A stretch of DNA of 64,000 bases from Pseudorhizobium banfieldiae (GTDB taxonomy: Bacteria; Pseudomonadota; Alphaproteobacteria; Rhizobiales; Rhizobiaceae): positions 62,001-126,000 of the forward strand of contig NZ_FO082821.1 in assembly GCF_000967425.1 (NCBI RefSeq), written 5' to 3'. Below are positions 41,261-50,656 of this stretch, piece after piece. Position 1 is the first letter of the stretch. Every line of letters begins with the position of its first letter. The position numbers and the translations under genes are program-made. The notes below the pieces were generated by a model that saw only the letters and a program-made list of their open reading frames with translations, had not been told where the DNA came from and did not search any database.

Positions 41261-42331
41261 ATGCGTCCCGAAGAACCAACACTGCGCCTGTCGTTCCTCG
41301 ACCGCTATCTGACCGTCTGGATTTTTGCCGCCATGGCCTTGGGCGTGCTGCTCGGTACTGTCTTTACCGGCCTGCCTGCAGCGCTCGACAGCCTGTCCGT
41401 CGGCACCACCAATATTCCGATCGCCATCGGCCTCATCCTGATGATGTATCCGCCTCTGGCGAAAGTGCGCTTTGAGGAACTCCCACAGGTGTTTGCCGAC
41501 AAGCGGGTTCTGGCGATTTCTCTCCTGCAGAACTGGATAATTGGTCCGGTGCTGATGTTCGCGCTGGCGGTGATCTTCCTGCGGGATTATCCGGAATACA
41601 TGACCGGTCTTATCCTGATCGGTCTTGCCCGCTGCATTGCCATGGTTCTCGTCTGGAACCAGCTTGCCCGGGGCGACAACCAGTATGTCGCTGGCCTGGT
41701 TGCCTTCAATTCGATCTTCCAGATCCTGTTTTTCAGCGTCTATGCCTGGTTCTTCCTGTCCTTCCTGCCTCCGCTGTTTGGCCTTGAAGGCAGCGTTATC
41801 GACGTATCGTTCTGGACGATTGCGGAAGCGGTTTTGATCTATCTCGGTATTCCGTTCCTCGCCGGATATTTGTCGCGCCGCCTGCTGACCGCGAGCAAGG
41901 GCAGGGACTGGTACGAGAACGTGTTTCTGCCGAAGATCGGTCCGATGACGCTGGCCGCCCTTCTGTTCACGATCGTCGCCATGTTCAGCCTGAAGGGCGG
42001 GGATGTGGTGCGCCTGCCGGGTGATGTCGTGATGATCGCCATTCCGCTGACGATCTACTTCCTCATCATGTTTCTTGTCAGCTTCTGGATGGCGAGGTCA
42101 GTGGGTACGGATTATCCGCGCACGACAGCGGTTGCCTTTACGGCTGCCGGCAACAATTTCGAGCTGGCCATCGCGGTTGCCATTGCCGCCTTCGGTCTGG
42201 CATCCCCGGTCGCGTTTGCAGCCGTCATCGGCCCGCTCGTCGAGGTTCCTGTGTTGATCCTTTTGGTGCAGATGGCACTGTGGATGGGCCGCAGGTATTT
42301 TGCCAAATCGGCAGGAAGCCCGGCAGCCTAG
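41261..42331 (+). CDS. acr3: Acr3-type arsenite efflux permease
   Basis: 356 residues, ten hydrophobic segments. Signature [18 protein letters not shown] with the essential Cys, [17 protein letters not shown], and [13 protein letters not shown]. Exports As(III) using the proton gradient. AAGGAG lies before the ATG. The last gene before the ArsO-like protein on the plus strand. Confidence 0.95.
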   Translation: MRPEEPTLRLSFLDRYLTVWIFAAMALGVLLGTVFTGLPAALDSLSVGTTNIPIAIGLILMMYPPLAKVRFEELPQVFADKRVLAISLLQNWIIGPVLMFALAVIFLRDYPEYMTGLILIGLARCIAMVLVWNQLARGDNQYVAGLVAFNSIFQILFFSVYAWFFLSFLPPLFGLEGSVIDVSFWTIAEAVLIYLGIPFLAGYLSRRLLTASKGRDWYENVFLPKIGPMTLAALLFTIVAMFSLKGGDVVRLPGDVVMIAIPLTIYFLIMFLVSFWMARSVGTDYPRTTAVAFTAAGNNFELAIAVAIAAFGLASPVAFAAVIGPLVEVPVLILLVQMALWMGRRYFAKSAGSPAA

Positions 42332-42350
42332 CGATCCCAAAGGAACACTG

Positions 42351-43394
42351 GTGTCTCTCGAAACCTACGATGTCGTTGTGATCGGCGCCGGGCAAGCTGG
42401 CCTGGCGTCCGCCTACTATCTGCGCCGGGCGGGTGTCAGCTTCGTGCTGCTCGATGCCGGGGAGGGGCCGGGGGGCGCGTGGCGGCATGCGTGGAATTCG
42501 CTGCATCTGTTTTCACCGGCATCCTTCAGTTCGCTGCCGGGATGGATGATGCCGGCGAAGACCGAGGCGGCCTACCCGTCAAGAGATGAGGTGATCGACT
42601 ATCTGACGCGCTACGAAGAGCGGTATCAGTTCCCGATTGAGAGACCGGTTGTGGTCCAGTCCGTCAGAAACGTCGATGACGGGCTTGAGGTAATCGGTGA
42701 AGAAAAAACATGGCGCGCCCGTAGCGTTTTGAGCACGACAGGCACGTGGGGCCATCCGTTCGTACCTTACTATCCGGGCCGTGAGATATTTGAAGGTCGC
42801 CAGCTTCACTCGGCCCACTATGTGGATGCGGATGCCTTTACCGGCCAGCGGGTCGCCATTGTTGGTGGGGGGAATTCCGGCGCACAGATATTGGCGGAAG
42901 TATCAAAGGTCGCCGAAACCATCTGGGTCACGCCTCAAGCGCCGGTTTTCCTTCCCGATGATGTCGACGGACATGTGCTATTTCAGCGCGCCACCGCACG
43001 GGTGCTTGGCGGGGAGAGTGGCCCAGAAATTGGCAGTCTTGGCGATATTGTCATGGTTCCCCCGGTCAGGGACGCACGGGATCGCGGCGTGTTGGGTTCC
43101 GTGCGGCCATTCTCACGCTTTGATCGGGATGGCGTCGTCTGGCAGGACGGGACGACAAGCGATCTCGACGCCGTCATCTGGTGCACCGGGTTTCGCCCAG
43201 CGCTTCATCATCTCCAAGATCTCGGCGTCCTCACGGAGGACGGCAGGGTTGATGTGGATGACGGGCGTTCGATCAAACAGCCACGCCTTTGGCTTGCCGG
43301 GTATGGAAACTGGACCGGGGCTGCCTCCGCGACGCTACTGGGTTCAGGCCGGACGGCCCGCGAGATGATCCCGAGACTTGTGGCGGCGCTCTAA
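42351..43394 (+). CDS. arsO: ArsO-like flavin-dependent monooxygenase
   Basis: 347 residues from GTG 42351, with AAAGGA 7 bases upstream; earlier in-frame starts lie in acr3. N-terminal FAD motif [34 protein letters not shown], second nucleotide site [16 protein letters not shown], and the WCTGFRP motif. Group B-type monooxygenase/NADPH-oxidoreductase found in ars operons as ArsO; substrate unproven. Its 3' end overlaps the convergent MFS gene by 51 bases. Confidence 0.8.
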   Translation: MSLETYDVVVIGAGQAGLASAYYLRRAGVSFVLLDAGEGPGGAWRHAWNSLHLFSPASFSSLPGWMMPAKTEAAYPSRDEVIDYLTRYEERYQFPIERPVVVQSVRNVDDGLEVIGEEKTWRARSVLSTTGTWGHPFVPYYPGREIFEGRQLHSAHYVDADAFTGQRVAIVGGGNSGAQILAEVSKVAETIWVTPQAPVFLPDDVDGHVLFQRATARVLGGESGPEIGSLGDIVMVPPVRDARDRGVLGSVRPFSRFDRDGVVWQDGTTSDLDAVIWCTGFRPALHHLQDLGVLTEDGRVDVDDGRSIKQPRLWLAGYGNWTGAASATLLGSGRTAREMIPRLVAAL

Positions 43395-44564
43395 TCGCGC
43401 AATCGCGAGGAAGGCCGCAATTGCACAGGCGCCAAGCGCCGTTGTGATGGTGAGCGACCACAGCGTGCCGATATGAGCCATGGCAAACGCCAGCGCAAAG
43501 GGCGCGGTGGCCGACAGGATCAACCGTGCGGCCATGACCTTGCCTTGCAGCCTGCCGTAGCCATCGCTGCCAAATAGCATCAGCGGCAAAGTGCCGGTGA
43601 CGATGCTGAAAAGACCGCTGCCCAAACCGAAGACAACGGCAAAAGCCATGGCTCCTGCCACCGACGGAGCGGTGAGGGTCAGGATCAGTACGCCCCCGGG
43701 GATCAATGTGGCGGCAATCGTTGCCAAAGCGAGCGGCGGAAGACTGCCGCCGAGCACCATGTTGGCGAACCGGCTCAGCACCTGCGACGGACCAAATAGC
43801 GTGCCGACAATGGCGGCGGTGGCCCCAAGGCCAAGACCCGACAACAGCGGCACCATATGCACCAGGATCGCCGCACTGACGAGAGATTGCAGCGAGAACC
43901 CGACCACCATCAGCTTGAACCCGAACTGCCGGACGTCTGGGCTGAGACTTCCCTCGACGATCTGCGCCGTGCCGTTCTGTTTCTGCGCTCTGCCCTCGGC
44001 AAGGCCGTAGGACAGCCAGGCGTGAAGAGGCAGGCAGACGAACAAATTGAGCGCGGCGAACACCAGGTAGACATTCTGCCATGAGAGATGGGCGTGCAAT
44101 GCCGTGGTGATGGGCCAGAAGATCGTTGAGGCGAAGCCGGCGATCAGGGTCAGATAGGTGATGCTGCGCTGGGCGGTGCGGGGGCTTGCCTGCACCAGCA
44201 GCGCGAAGGCGGCGCCATATTGCACGAGATTTGCAGCAATCTCGATCACGATAAGGGCGGCGACGAAGCCGCTCTTGCCCGGAGCATAGGCACAGGCGAT
44301 CAGCGCCGCCGCGGCAATCGCGGAGCCGGCGGTCATCACCCGTCCTGCGCCAAAATGATCTATGGCCCGGCCGAGCCATGGCGCAGTCAAGCCGCCCAGA
44401 AGAAGCGCCGCGGAAAGTGCGGCGAAAATCCACTCGGTCGACCAGTTCAGGTCTCGCGCCATATCGGGTGCAAGGATGCTGAAGCTGTAATAGAGGGATC
44501 CATAGCCGATGATCTGGGTGACGCCCAGCGCAAGGATAGTACCGATCGGCGGGCGCTCGCTCAT
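43344..44564 (-). CDS. arsK: MFS transporter, ArsK-like
   Basis: 406 residues, about twelve hydrophobic segments (for example [20 protein letters not shown] and [18 protein letters not shown]). It starts overlapping the arsH stop (ATGA), so it is co-expressed with arsR2 and arsH. An MFS arsenite/antimonite exporter called ArsK occurs in this neighbourhood in Agrobacterium; the name is given by context and general similarity, not by a diagnostic motif. Confidence 0.7.
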   Translation of the reverse strand: MSERPPIGTILALGVTQIIGYGSLYYSFSILAPDMARDLNWSTEWIFAALSAALLLGGLTAPWLGRAIDHFGAGRVMTAGSAIAAAALIACAYAPGKSGFVAALIVIEIAANLVQYGAAFALLVQASPRTAQRSITYLTLIAGFASTIFWPITTALHAHLSWQNVYLVFAALNLFVCLPLHAWLSYGLAEGRAQKQNGTAQIVEGSLSPDVRQFGFKLMVVGFSLQSLVSAAILVHMVPLLSGLGLGATAAIVGTLFGPSQVLSRFANMVLGGSLPPLALATIAATLIPGGVLILTLTAPSVAGAMAFAVVFGLGSGLFSIVTGTLPLMLFGSDGYGRLQGKVMAARLILSATAPFALAFAMAHIGTLWSLTITTALGACAIAAFLAIARLERRHKSRDHLAGRPA

Positions 44565-45268
44565 ATCGACTTCAGATCCACGCGCTGTTCGAGCTTTGCA
44601 GCCTCTTCCTTGCGCTCGCTATAGCGGTCTGTCAGGTAATCGGAGGCATCGCGGGTCAGCAGTGTGAACTTGACCAGTTCCTCGCAGACATCGACGACGC
44701 GATCATAATAGGCCGAGGGCTTCATGCGGCCATCCGTGTCGAACTCCTGCCAAGCTTTGGCGACCGACGACTGGTTCGGAATGGTGATCATCCGCATCCA
44801 ACGGCCGAGAATGCGCAACTGATTGACCGCGTTGAAGGATTGCGATCCGCCGGAGACCTGCATGACGGCCAGCGTCTTGCCCTGCGTCGGTCGCACGGAA
44901 CCGGTGGTGAGGGGGATCCAGTCGATCTGCGCCTTCAGGATGCCCGTCATCGCACCGTGCCGCTCGGGGCTGACCCAGACATGGCCTTCCGACCAGAGGG
45001 AAAGCGCGCGCAATTCCTGAACCTTTGGGTCGGTATCCGGTGCGCCATCTGGAAGGGGCAGACCCTCGGGATTGAAGATCTTCACCTCGCATCCGAGGTG
45101 CTCGAGAAGCCGCGCGGCTTCTTCTGCCAAAAGGCGACTGAACGAAATCTTACGAAGCGATCCGTAAAGGATCAGGATCCTCGGCTTGTGCTGCGAATAA
45201 GCGGGACTAAGCGCATCAAGGTCGGGCTGGGGAATGAGATCAAGCGAGGCTGCTGGCAGATCGGCCAT
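44561..45268 (-). CDS. arsH: ArsH, NADPH-dependent FMN oxidoreductase
   Basis: 235 residues from ATG 45268 (GTG 45310 possible). Flavodoxin-like fold with [38 protein letters not shown], and [11 protein letters not shown]. ArsH oxidises trivalent organoarsenicals and is a frequent member of ars operons. Lies 48 bases after arsR2. Confidence 0.93.
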   Translation of the reverse strand: MADLPAASLDLIPQPDLDALSPAYSQHKPRILILYGSLRKISFSRLLAEEAARLLEHLGCEVKIFNPEGLPLPDGAPDTDPKVQELRALSLWSEGHVWVSPERHGAMTGILKAQIDWIPLTTGSVRPTQGKTLAVMQVSGGSQSFNAVNQLRILGRWMRMITIPNQSSVAKAWQEFDTDGRMKPSAYYDRVVDVCEELVKFTLLTRDASDYLTDRYSERKEEAAKLEQRVDLKSI

Positions 45269-45316
45269 CGGGGTACTCCGTCGTGTGGGATTGAAACGTT
45301 CGAAATTCACGGGCGG

Positions 45317-45649
45317 CTAAGAACCTGACCCGGCAAGGTCTGGGGCCGGGCAACCGGCGTCAGATTGTTCCGAACAACAGTTCTCCATCAAAAAACGAGC
45401 GAGGCCGTTGAGGCTCTCGAAATTCACGCTGTAGATAATGGAGCGTGCCTCTCGCTGAGCACTGATAAGGCCAGCATGTTCTAGTTCTTTAAGATGAAAG
45501 GAAATATTGGAGGGCGACACATTTACGGCTTCGGCAATCGTACCCGCTGCCAATCCGCCCGGGCCGGCGATAACCAATTTACGAATGACCTGGAGCCGGG
45601 TCTGCTGTGAGAGCGCGCCGAACGCATCCAAGACTTGCCTTTCGTTCAT
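45317..45649 (-). CDS. arsR: Second ArsR-family repressor
   Basis: 110 residues. Winged helix (GTIAEAVNVSPSNISFHLKE, AGLISAQREARSIIYS) and C-terminal NCCSEQSDAGC that may bind As(III). It differs clearly from the first ArsR. Heads arsR-arsH-arsK on the minus strand and has its own palindromic operator upstream. Confidence 0.9.
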   Translation of the reverse strand: MNERQVLDAFGALSQQTRLQVIRKLVIAGPGGLAAGTIAEAVNVSPSNISFHLKELEHAGLISAQREARSIIYSVNFESLNGLARFLMENCCSEQSDAGCPAPDLAGSGS

Positions 45650-45733
45650 CAGGTCGATCCTCGTTCAATGTATGGCGAGAGACAAAGCACCTACGCCTGC
45701 TCGAACACGTCAAGCCGCAATTTAGTTTGATGA

Positions 45734-45749
45734 TTCAATGAATATTGAA
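45734..45749. promoter_or_regulatory. Operator of the second arsR
   Basis: Perfect 16-bp palindrome TTCAATGAATATTGAA (6-bp arms, 4-base centre), about 85 bases upstream of arsR2. Form and position fit an ArsR/SmtB operator and differ from the TCCAG-type sites of the first ArsR. Confidence 0.65.
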
Positions 45750-46117
45750 ATATTGGATGTTTTCTGTCTCGTCAAGGGCATCCCGTCATCGTCGTCTTGA
45801 TCGTTGTTGTCGCCATCTATGTCATCATCAAAACACGTTGGCGCATCCAGGCACCAAAGTTGGAGGCATTCAATGTTCCTCAGAAGGGACTATACGCTGG
45901 CTTGTGATAGCCCAGACGTGTCCTGTTTGCACCGAGCATAGGCAAAAAAGGAGGCGCGTCTGAGGAGCAAGGGCTCTGTTCGCGAGGCTGCTTTCGAGCA
46001 GCCTGCAGCATCATAACAGTCTGTTCCATAATTCTGCTTTTGTAAGATGTTATATCATAACACATAAAAGACGCGGTGCAGCCGCGACGCCTTGCTGGGG
46101 CGATGTCGCCGTCTCGA
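45750..46117. other. Intergenic stretch with a possible membrane-protein remnant
   Basis: No start-supported gene. One frame (about 45767-45905) reads HPVIVVLIVVVAIYVIIKT and continues to GLYAGL before a stop, like the anchor of a membrane protein, but has no start codon or ribosome site. AT-rich inverted elements (CATAACA, GTTATATCATAAC) near 46010-46065 could be recombination-site sequence for the adjacent resolvase. Confidence 0.35.
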
Positions 46118-46672
46118 CTAAGAGGACGCGACTTCTCTAAGCGCACGATACACGCTCGCCCGCCCTATGCTCAGCCTCTTTGCAATATCTGTCGGCCCGA
46201 TTCCTTCGGATCTAAGACGGCAGATCTCGGCAACATCGACGTGGGGCTTCCTTCCTTTATAGACCCCTCTGCTCTTGGCCGCGGCGATGCCTTCCATCTG
46301 TCGCTCTCTGCGAAGGTTCGTCTCGAACTCAGCAAACACGCCGAGCATATCGAGGAAAGCTTTGCCGGCCGCCGAGCTGGTGTCGATCGGCTGTTCCGTG
46401 GCCTTCAGCGTCACCCCTTTTTGCTTGAGCAGCCGTACGATGTCCTGCAGATCCCCAACTGACCGCGCCAGCCGATCGACCCGCGTCACGACCAGGCTGT
46501 CGCCGTCGCGCATGAATTCCAGAAGCGTGTTAAGCTCCTTCCGATCCTGCTTGGTCGAACCGGATTTCTTTTCCGCCCGGATGACCGTGCATCCGGCCGT
46601 CTTCAGAGCCGCCTCTTGTATCGCCAGATCCTGGTCGATGGTGCTGACCCGAGCATACCCGTAAATTGCCAT
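46118..46672 (-). CDS. Serine recombinase (resolvase/invertase family)
   Basis: 184 residues from ATG 46672. Resolvase catalytic domain YGYARVSTIDQDLAIQ with the nucleophilic Ser, VVTRVDRLARSVGDL, FAEFETNLRRERQMEG, and a C-terminal HTH_7 (GIGPTDIAKRLSIGRASVY). Acts on res- or inversion-type sites; no transposase or Tn3 ends are visible nearby. It may resolve plasmid multimers or be a relic of a transposon. Confidence 0.92.
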   Translation of the reverse strand: MAIYGYARVSTIDQDLAIQEAALKTAGCTVIRAEKKSGSTKQDRKELNTLLEFMRDGDSLVVTRVDRLARSVGDLQDIVRLLKQKGVTLKATEQPIDTSSAAGKAFLDMLGVFAEFETNLRRERQMEGIAAAKSRGVYKGRKPHVDVAEICRLRSEGIGPTDIAKRLSIGRASVYRALREVASS

Positions 46673-46674
46673 GA

Positions 46675-46699
46675 AACGTCTCATTAGGTTCTAGACGTT
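46675..46699. repeat. Inverted repeat at the resolvase start (possible res subsite)
   Basis: AACGTCT and AGACGTT separated by 11 bases. The motif GTCTCA recurs at about 46679, 46711, 46753 and 46769. Position beside the resolvase gene fits binding subsites, but no full res layout is established. Confidence 0.45.
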
Positions 46700-46829
46700 C
46701 ATTGGGTAGCGTCTCATAATGGCAAAAGCAACCCAATTGATACACAGTTTAGTGTCTCAGGGAGAATGTCTCACCAGGTATACCCAACGAAGATGTCCGA
46801 TGCGTGTCCCTTAGGGAGCCATTACCGAC

Positions 46830-47978
46830 CTAGAGAAGCCTGGCCGCTCTGCCACTCCGTCTCGTTGCGCTGTTGTAGTATTCGGATGCCTGTTGGACGG
46901 ATCGATGCCGGGATTGTTCCATAGCTTCGGGGAGGGGAATGCCGCGATTGGCCGCTTCGGTTAGGTAGCCGGAGCGCAGGCCATGCGCTGAATACTCAGC
47001 AGGATCGAGGCCAGCCATGTCTGCACGCTGTTTGACGATGTCGTTGATTGCTTTCGGGTCCAGCGAACGCTTGGAGACATTGCCCCAGCGATCGATCGCC
47101 CGGAACACACTGCCGCTTTCAATCCTGGCAAGCGCGAGCCATGTATTCAGCGCTTCGACAGGCCGGCCCGTGAGATAGACGATTTCCTGATTGTCAGCGC
47201 CACTGGTCTTGGTGCGACCGAGATGGATGGACAAGGAGGGCAGGGGAAGCGACCCTTCGACATGGATGGGTGCTTCCATGAACAATTGCTCCTTGCGCAG
47301 TCCGGCCACTTCGCTGCGGCGCCTCCCACCGGAGGCGAAAGCGAGCATCAGGATGGCCTTGTCTCTAACATCACGCAGGCTGTTGGTCCGGCACGTGCCA
47401 ATCAACTTGGACAGGACATCGCCTGTCACCGCTTTGGCGCTCTTGCGCCGTTTAGGGCGTGGTGTTGCCCGTACTGCCAGTCTGATCGCCGACTTGAGGG
47501 CAGGCGAGGCGAAGGCCCCATCCAGTCCGCGCCATTTCGTGAGCGTCGACCAGGTAGCGAGCCGACGGCGCACCGTGTCAGGCGCATGCGGCCCGGTCGA
47601 CCTCAGGAACCCTTGGATGCGTAACCTGTCCTCTACGTCCGTCGGCATCCCGTGCTGCGGGTTGATCACGCGCCGTTCCGGATCCCAAAGATGATGAGCG
47701 ACGAATTTGAGCAGCAAGGCTTCCGGCGCCGGCCAGGGCAGGGAGGATCCGTTGGCCGCCAGCGCCCAGGCCTGCAGATAGGCCAGATCGGAGGCAAGCG
47801 CGCGGAGCGTGTTCTCGCCCATCCCCTGGTTTACGAGGTGGCGGAGCGTTTCCACATCGTGGTCGCTGAGCAGTTCGGCGAACTCGTCGCGTCGCTCTAT
47901 CGGCAGCACGGCGGCAATGGTGTCCAGGGTTTCTGCCCGGAGATCAACCGCACTCCTCCCCGGGCGATCAGTCGCCAT
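46830..47978 (-). CDS. Tyrosine recombinase/integrase
   Basis: 382 residues from ATG 47978. N-terminal SAM-like core-binding domain (GMGENTLRALASDLAYLQAW), catalytic domain with GGRRRSEVAGL (first Arg), SAHGLRSGYLTEA (HxxR), SRHRSVQQASEYYNSAT (second His and Tyr). The 5' end overlaps the stop of the preceding PIN gene by 11 bases, so recombinase and toxin-antitoxin pair form one operon. Could act in multimer resolution or in mobility of this segment. Confidence 0.9.
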   Translation of the reverse strand: MATDRPGRSAVDLRAETLDTIAAVLPIERRDEFAELLSDHDVETLRHLVNQGMGENTLRALASDLAYLQAWALAANGSSLPWPAPEALLLKFVAHHLWDPERRVINPQHGMPTDVEDRLRIQGFLRSTGPHAPDTVRRRLATWSTLTKWRGLDGAFASPALKSAIRLAVRATPRPKRRKSAKAVTGDVLSKLIGTCRTNSLRDVRDKAILMLAFASGGRRRSEVAGLRKEQLFMEAPIHVEGSLPLPSLSIHLGRTKTSGADNQEIVYLTGRPVEALNTWLALARIESGSVFRAIDRWGNVSKRSLDPKAINDIVKQRADMAGLDPAEYSAHGLRSGYLTEAANRGIPLPEAMEQSRHRSVQQASEYYNSATRRSGRAARLL

Positions 47979-48384
47979 GGGCGAAGGGTCCAAGCACAGT
48001 CATGCCTTCCTTGCGCGCGGCAGCGGCAAGCTTGCGATCAAGCGTTGCCAGCGGGACGTTTCGATTGAGGGCAAGCGCCAGATAGGCGGCGTCATAGGCG
48101 CTGAGTGCGTGATTGGCAGCCAGCAGCAGGACAAAACTGTCGCCGCCAATGCCGGCATCGTCGAGCGGCAGGCGACGAACCCGTTCCATGTTGACCAGCG
48201 CGCCGCCGGCAGAGACGCGACCGCGGCGTTCGGCCATGGTTAGAATGTTGCGGATTTCGAAGAAGAACAGCGACGGCACCGGGCAGGGGGCGTTGATCGA
48301 CGCAATGACGATTTCGGCGGCGTCTGAATATTCCTCCGGCAACAGCCAGGCAGCCGCCATCGAGGCGTCAATAACAAACGCCAT
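47968..48384 (-). CDS. vapC: PIN-domain toxin (VapC-like)
   Basis: 138 residues. PIN acidic residues: FVIDASMAAAWLLPEE, FFFEIRNIL, LSAYDAAYLALAL and PLATLDRKLAAAA. A VapC-type ribonuclease. Overlaps the antitoxin stop by one base and the integrase start by 11. Confidence 0.88.
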   Translation of the reverse strand: MAFVIDASMAAAWLLPEEYSDAAEIVIASINAPCPVPSLFFFEIRNILTMAERRGRVSAGGALVNMERVRRLPLDDAGIGGDSFVLLLAANHALSAYDAAYLALALNRNVPLATLDRKLAAAARKEGMTVLGPFAHGD

Positions 48385-48623
48385 CAGCGACGGCCCTCGT
48401 CACGCCAGGAGAGGATTTCCTCATGGGTGGAGGCGGCAGCTTTCTGACGGGCGGCGCGTACCTCTGCCAGCAGCAACTGCATATCGGTTTCCTTGGCGAT
48501 ACGCGCCAGGCGAATGATGGGGTCGTTGCCGCGCGCGATAACAATATCTTCGCCAGCTTCCGCGCGAACAAGCAGATCCGATAGATGGGTTTTGGCTTCA
48601 GAGATTTTTACCGTCGTGGTCAT
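48384..48623 (-). CDS. vapB: Phd/VapB-like antitoxin
   Basis: 79 residues. Phd/YefM fold TVKISEAKTHLSDLLVRAEA, GEDIVIARGNDPIIRLARI, then a toxin-binding helix ending EEILSWRDEGRR. Neutralises the adjacent PIN toxin and probably represses its own promoter. Confidence 0.88.
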   Translation of the reverse strand: MTTTVKISEAKTHLSDLLVRAEAGEDIVIARGNDPIIRLARIAKETDMQLLLAEVRAARQKAAASTHEEILSWRDEGRR

Positions 48624-48699
48624 CGCGCGCCTTTCGGAGTGAGTTCCCGTAAAATAGGCGCATCCGCGGGGTTGGTCAACCGGTTGGTCTGTTCACTTC

Positions 48700-48718
48700 C
48701 GATAAGCATTACTTATCG
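48700..48718. repeat. Inverted repeat between vapB and the DUF1612 gene
   Basis: CGATAAG-CATTA-CTTATCG, perfect 7-bp arms. It lies in a divergent intergenic region near a tyrosine recombinase, so either a core recombination site or an operator of one of the flanking genes is possible. Confidence 0.45.
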
Positions 48719-48808
48719 CATGCGAGCCGCGTGGGGCTTCTTTATGTCATGTGTAGAACTCTTGTCGCACAGTAGCTTTCGTTTAAGACATCGTTTACCA
48801 TAAAAACA

Positions 48809-49975
48809 ATGCCTTACGACCTCGCCAAATTGCCCATCTCAACCCTGCTGAAACCCGTCGCCGACGCCAGCAGCGCCCTTGCCCGTCTCGACGAACGCAT
48901 CGCCCGCTCCCCCGTCGGCCCAGGCTTCCTAGAACGGCAAAACTTCACCGACGCCTGCGCCTCCCTCTGGATCGACGGCGAACTCGTCCATCTCGAAGAC
49001 CTCGTCCTCCACGACGCTCTCCGAGACATCCGTACCCCAACCCACGAACTCACGATCGCCCGCGACGTTTTACGAACCCGCCGGCGCATCGCCGACCACC
49101 CACCCGCCTGGGCTTTGTCGGAAGAAGGCCTGCGCGGCCTGCGCCGGCCGTGGGCCGGGGCATCTTTGGGAGAGGGAGGCACCGGCGTGGCCGACCAGCC
49201 CACCGCGGGTGAAGTGGTTGACGGGGGAGGGGAGGGGCTGGAGGACAGGGAGGAAAACGGCGAGGCCGGCGAAGATGTGCTGGATGCCGAGCTCGCCGCC
49301 ATTGACGCGCTGCTCGCCCGCTCCGAAGCCGCCATCGAACAGGCCAGGAAGCCAGGTCCCGCCAAAAGCGCTCCCGGCTCGGGCGCCGGCCGGGAACGCG
49401 ACCCTCTCGTCTACGATCTCGACTGGGATGAGGATGCGCGGCTGGAGGAATGGCGCGCCGTGCTGCGCCAGGCGCAGGATTTTCCGGCGGTGCTGCAGGC
49501 AATCGTCGCGCTCGACGCCTGGAACGAGATCGGCGTGCTGCAGCATGCCGCCTGGATGGGCCGGCTCCTGGCCGCCTCCATCCTGCGCCAGGGTGGTGTG
49601 ACCACGCAAAATCATCTAGTCGCCATCAACCTCGGCCTGAAAACGATTCCCGTCGATCGCCGTCGCCATCGCAACCGGGAAACCCGGCTGCTGGCCATCG
49701 CCCAGGGGTTTTTGGCGGCCGCCGAGATCGGACTCAAGGAGCATGACCGGCTGGCGCTGGCGCGAACCCTTTTTGAGCGCAAGCTGGCGGGACGCCGCGC
49801 CTCGTCAAAACTACCCGAGCTAGTGGAACTCGTCATGGCGAAGCCATTGGTGTCGGCCGGGATGGTGGCAAAGACGCTCGAGGTGACGCCGCAAGGGGCG
49901 CGGCGGATTGTATTGGAGCTGGGGCTGAGGGAGATGACCGGGAGGGGGAGGTTTCGGGCGTGGGGAGTAATGTAG
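48809..49975 (+). CDS. DUF1612 / RHE_PE00001-family protein with C-terminal HTH
   Basis: 388 residues. Rhizobial family member: [40 protein letters not shown], a low-complexity Glu/Gly linker near 130-165, [19 protein letters not shown], and a C-terminal winged helix ([20 protein letters not shown]). Fic/DOC-like N-terminal appearance has been noted in related architectures but no catalytic motif is visible. Function unknown; such genes are frequent on rhizobial plasmids near recombinases. No good ribosome site is seen before ATG. Confidence 0.8.
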   Translation: MPYDLAKLPISTLLKPVADASSALARLDERIARSPVGPGFLERQNFTDACASLWIDGELVHLEDLVLHDALRDIRTPTHELTIARDVLRTRRRIADHPPAWALSEEGLRGLRRPWAGASLGEGGTGVADQPTAGEVVDGGGEGLEDREENGEAGEDVLDAELAAIDALLARSEAAIEQARKPGPAKSAPGSGAGRERDPLVYDLDWDEDARLEEWRAVLRQAQDFPAVLQAIVALDAWNEIGVLQHAAWMGRLLAASILRQGGVTTQNHLVAINLGLKTIPVDRRRHRNRETRLLAIAQGFLAAAEIGLKEHDRLALARTLFERKLAGRRASSKLPELVELVMAKPLVSAGMVAKTLEVTPQGARRIVLELGLREMTGRGRFRAWGVM

Positions 49976-50035
49976 CCAGCCTGTCTGCGATTGCGCGCGG
50001 CGCTGTGCTAAAGGAGCAAGCGGGTCCACACGCTG

Positions 50036-50656
50036 TTACCGCTGATCGCGGCGTGCGAAAAGCTGCTTGTAACCCGGCAGACAGGTGCAGTATTCGGCAT
50101 TTTCGATGCCTATGATACTGACAACATGGGACGTGCTTTCTGGAGGAATGCGCATTCGACCGTCGCGCAGTGCCCGGAATAGGGCCTCCCTGTGACCCTC
50201 AGCTCCCAGGCTATCAGCAGTAACCGGATGAAGAACGAGATCGAGCGACCATGCCGGTTCGACACCCATGATCGCATTGGCACGAGTACGGCCGCGTTTC
50301 TCGTCTATTACCGGGAAGAGGCCTCTCGCGCTTGCGAGCGCGATCGTCGCCGCTTCTCCGTCATCGAGCGAAGGCGAAACTGAAGTGAGTTCGAAGAACA
50401 TCTCAAATTCCTGATCCGTGAGATCAAGCAATGAGACGTGTCCAGCCGCAGAAAGTGCACCCAGGAACGCCTCCTCGCCGTTGCGACGGCTCGTCTCGTT
50501 TTCAAGCTCGCCAGCTACGACGTTCGCGACGATGATCGGATTGGGAATCGAAGTGAGGATATCTACACCGCACCGGGTGGCATGCAGGTTGATCAGCACG
50601 CTGGTATCGAGAACCAAGGGGACGTTATTGTCACTCAGGGAATTTGAGTAGGTCAT
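50036..50656 (-). CDS. PIN-like domain protein of the QueC-like operon
   Basis: 206 residues from ATG 50656. PLVLDTSVLINLHATRCG, a mid region VVAGELENE, SLDDGEAATIALASARGLFPVIDEKRGR fit the acidic positions of a PIN nuclease (D, E, D, D). The C-terminal 60 residues include CTC in EYCTCLPGYKQLF. It overlaps the upstream XRE-peptidase gene by 26 bases. Probably the RNase effector or toxin of the module; pairing of PIN proteins with XRE-ImmA/IrrE proteins is known from toxin-antitoxin surveys. Confidence 0.75.
   Translation of the reverse strand: MTYSNSLSDNNVPLVLDTSVLINLHATRCGVDILTSIPNPIIVANVVAGELENETSRRNGEEAFLGALSAAGHVSLLDLTDQEFEMFFELTSVSPSLDDGEAATIALASARGLFPVIDEKRGRTRANAIMGVEPAWSLDLVLHPVTADSLGAEGHREALFRALRDGRMRIPPESTSHVVSIIGIENAEYCTCLPGYKQLFARRDQR

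Noticed and set aside
43273..44433. 386-codon minus-strand frame overlapping the MFS gene in another frame
   Set aside because: Arg/His/Gly-rich shadow translation of the transporter; no hydrophobic pattern or motif.
46118..46829. Tn3-family transposon with resolvase
   Set aside because: No transposase gene and no 38-bp terminal inverted repeats were found around the resolvase.
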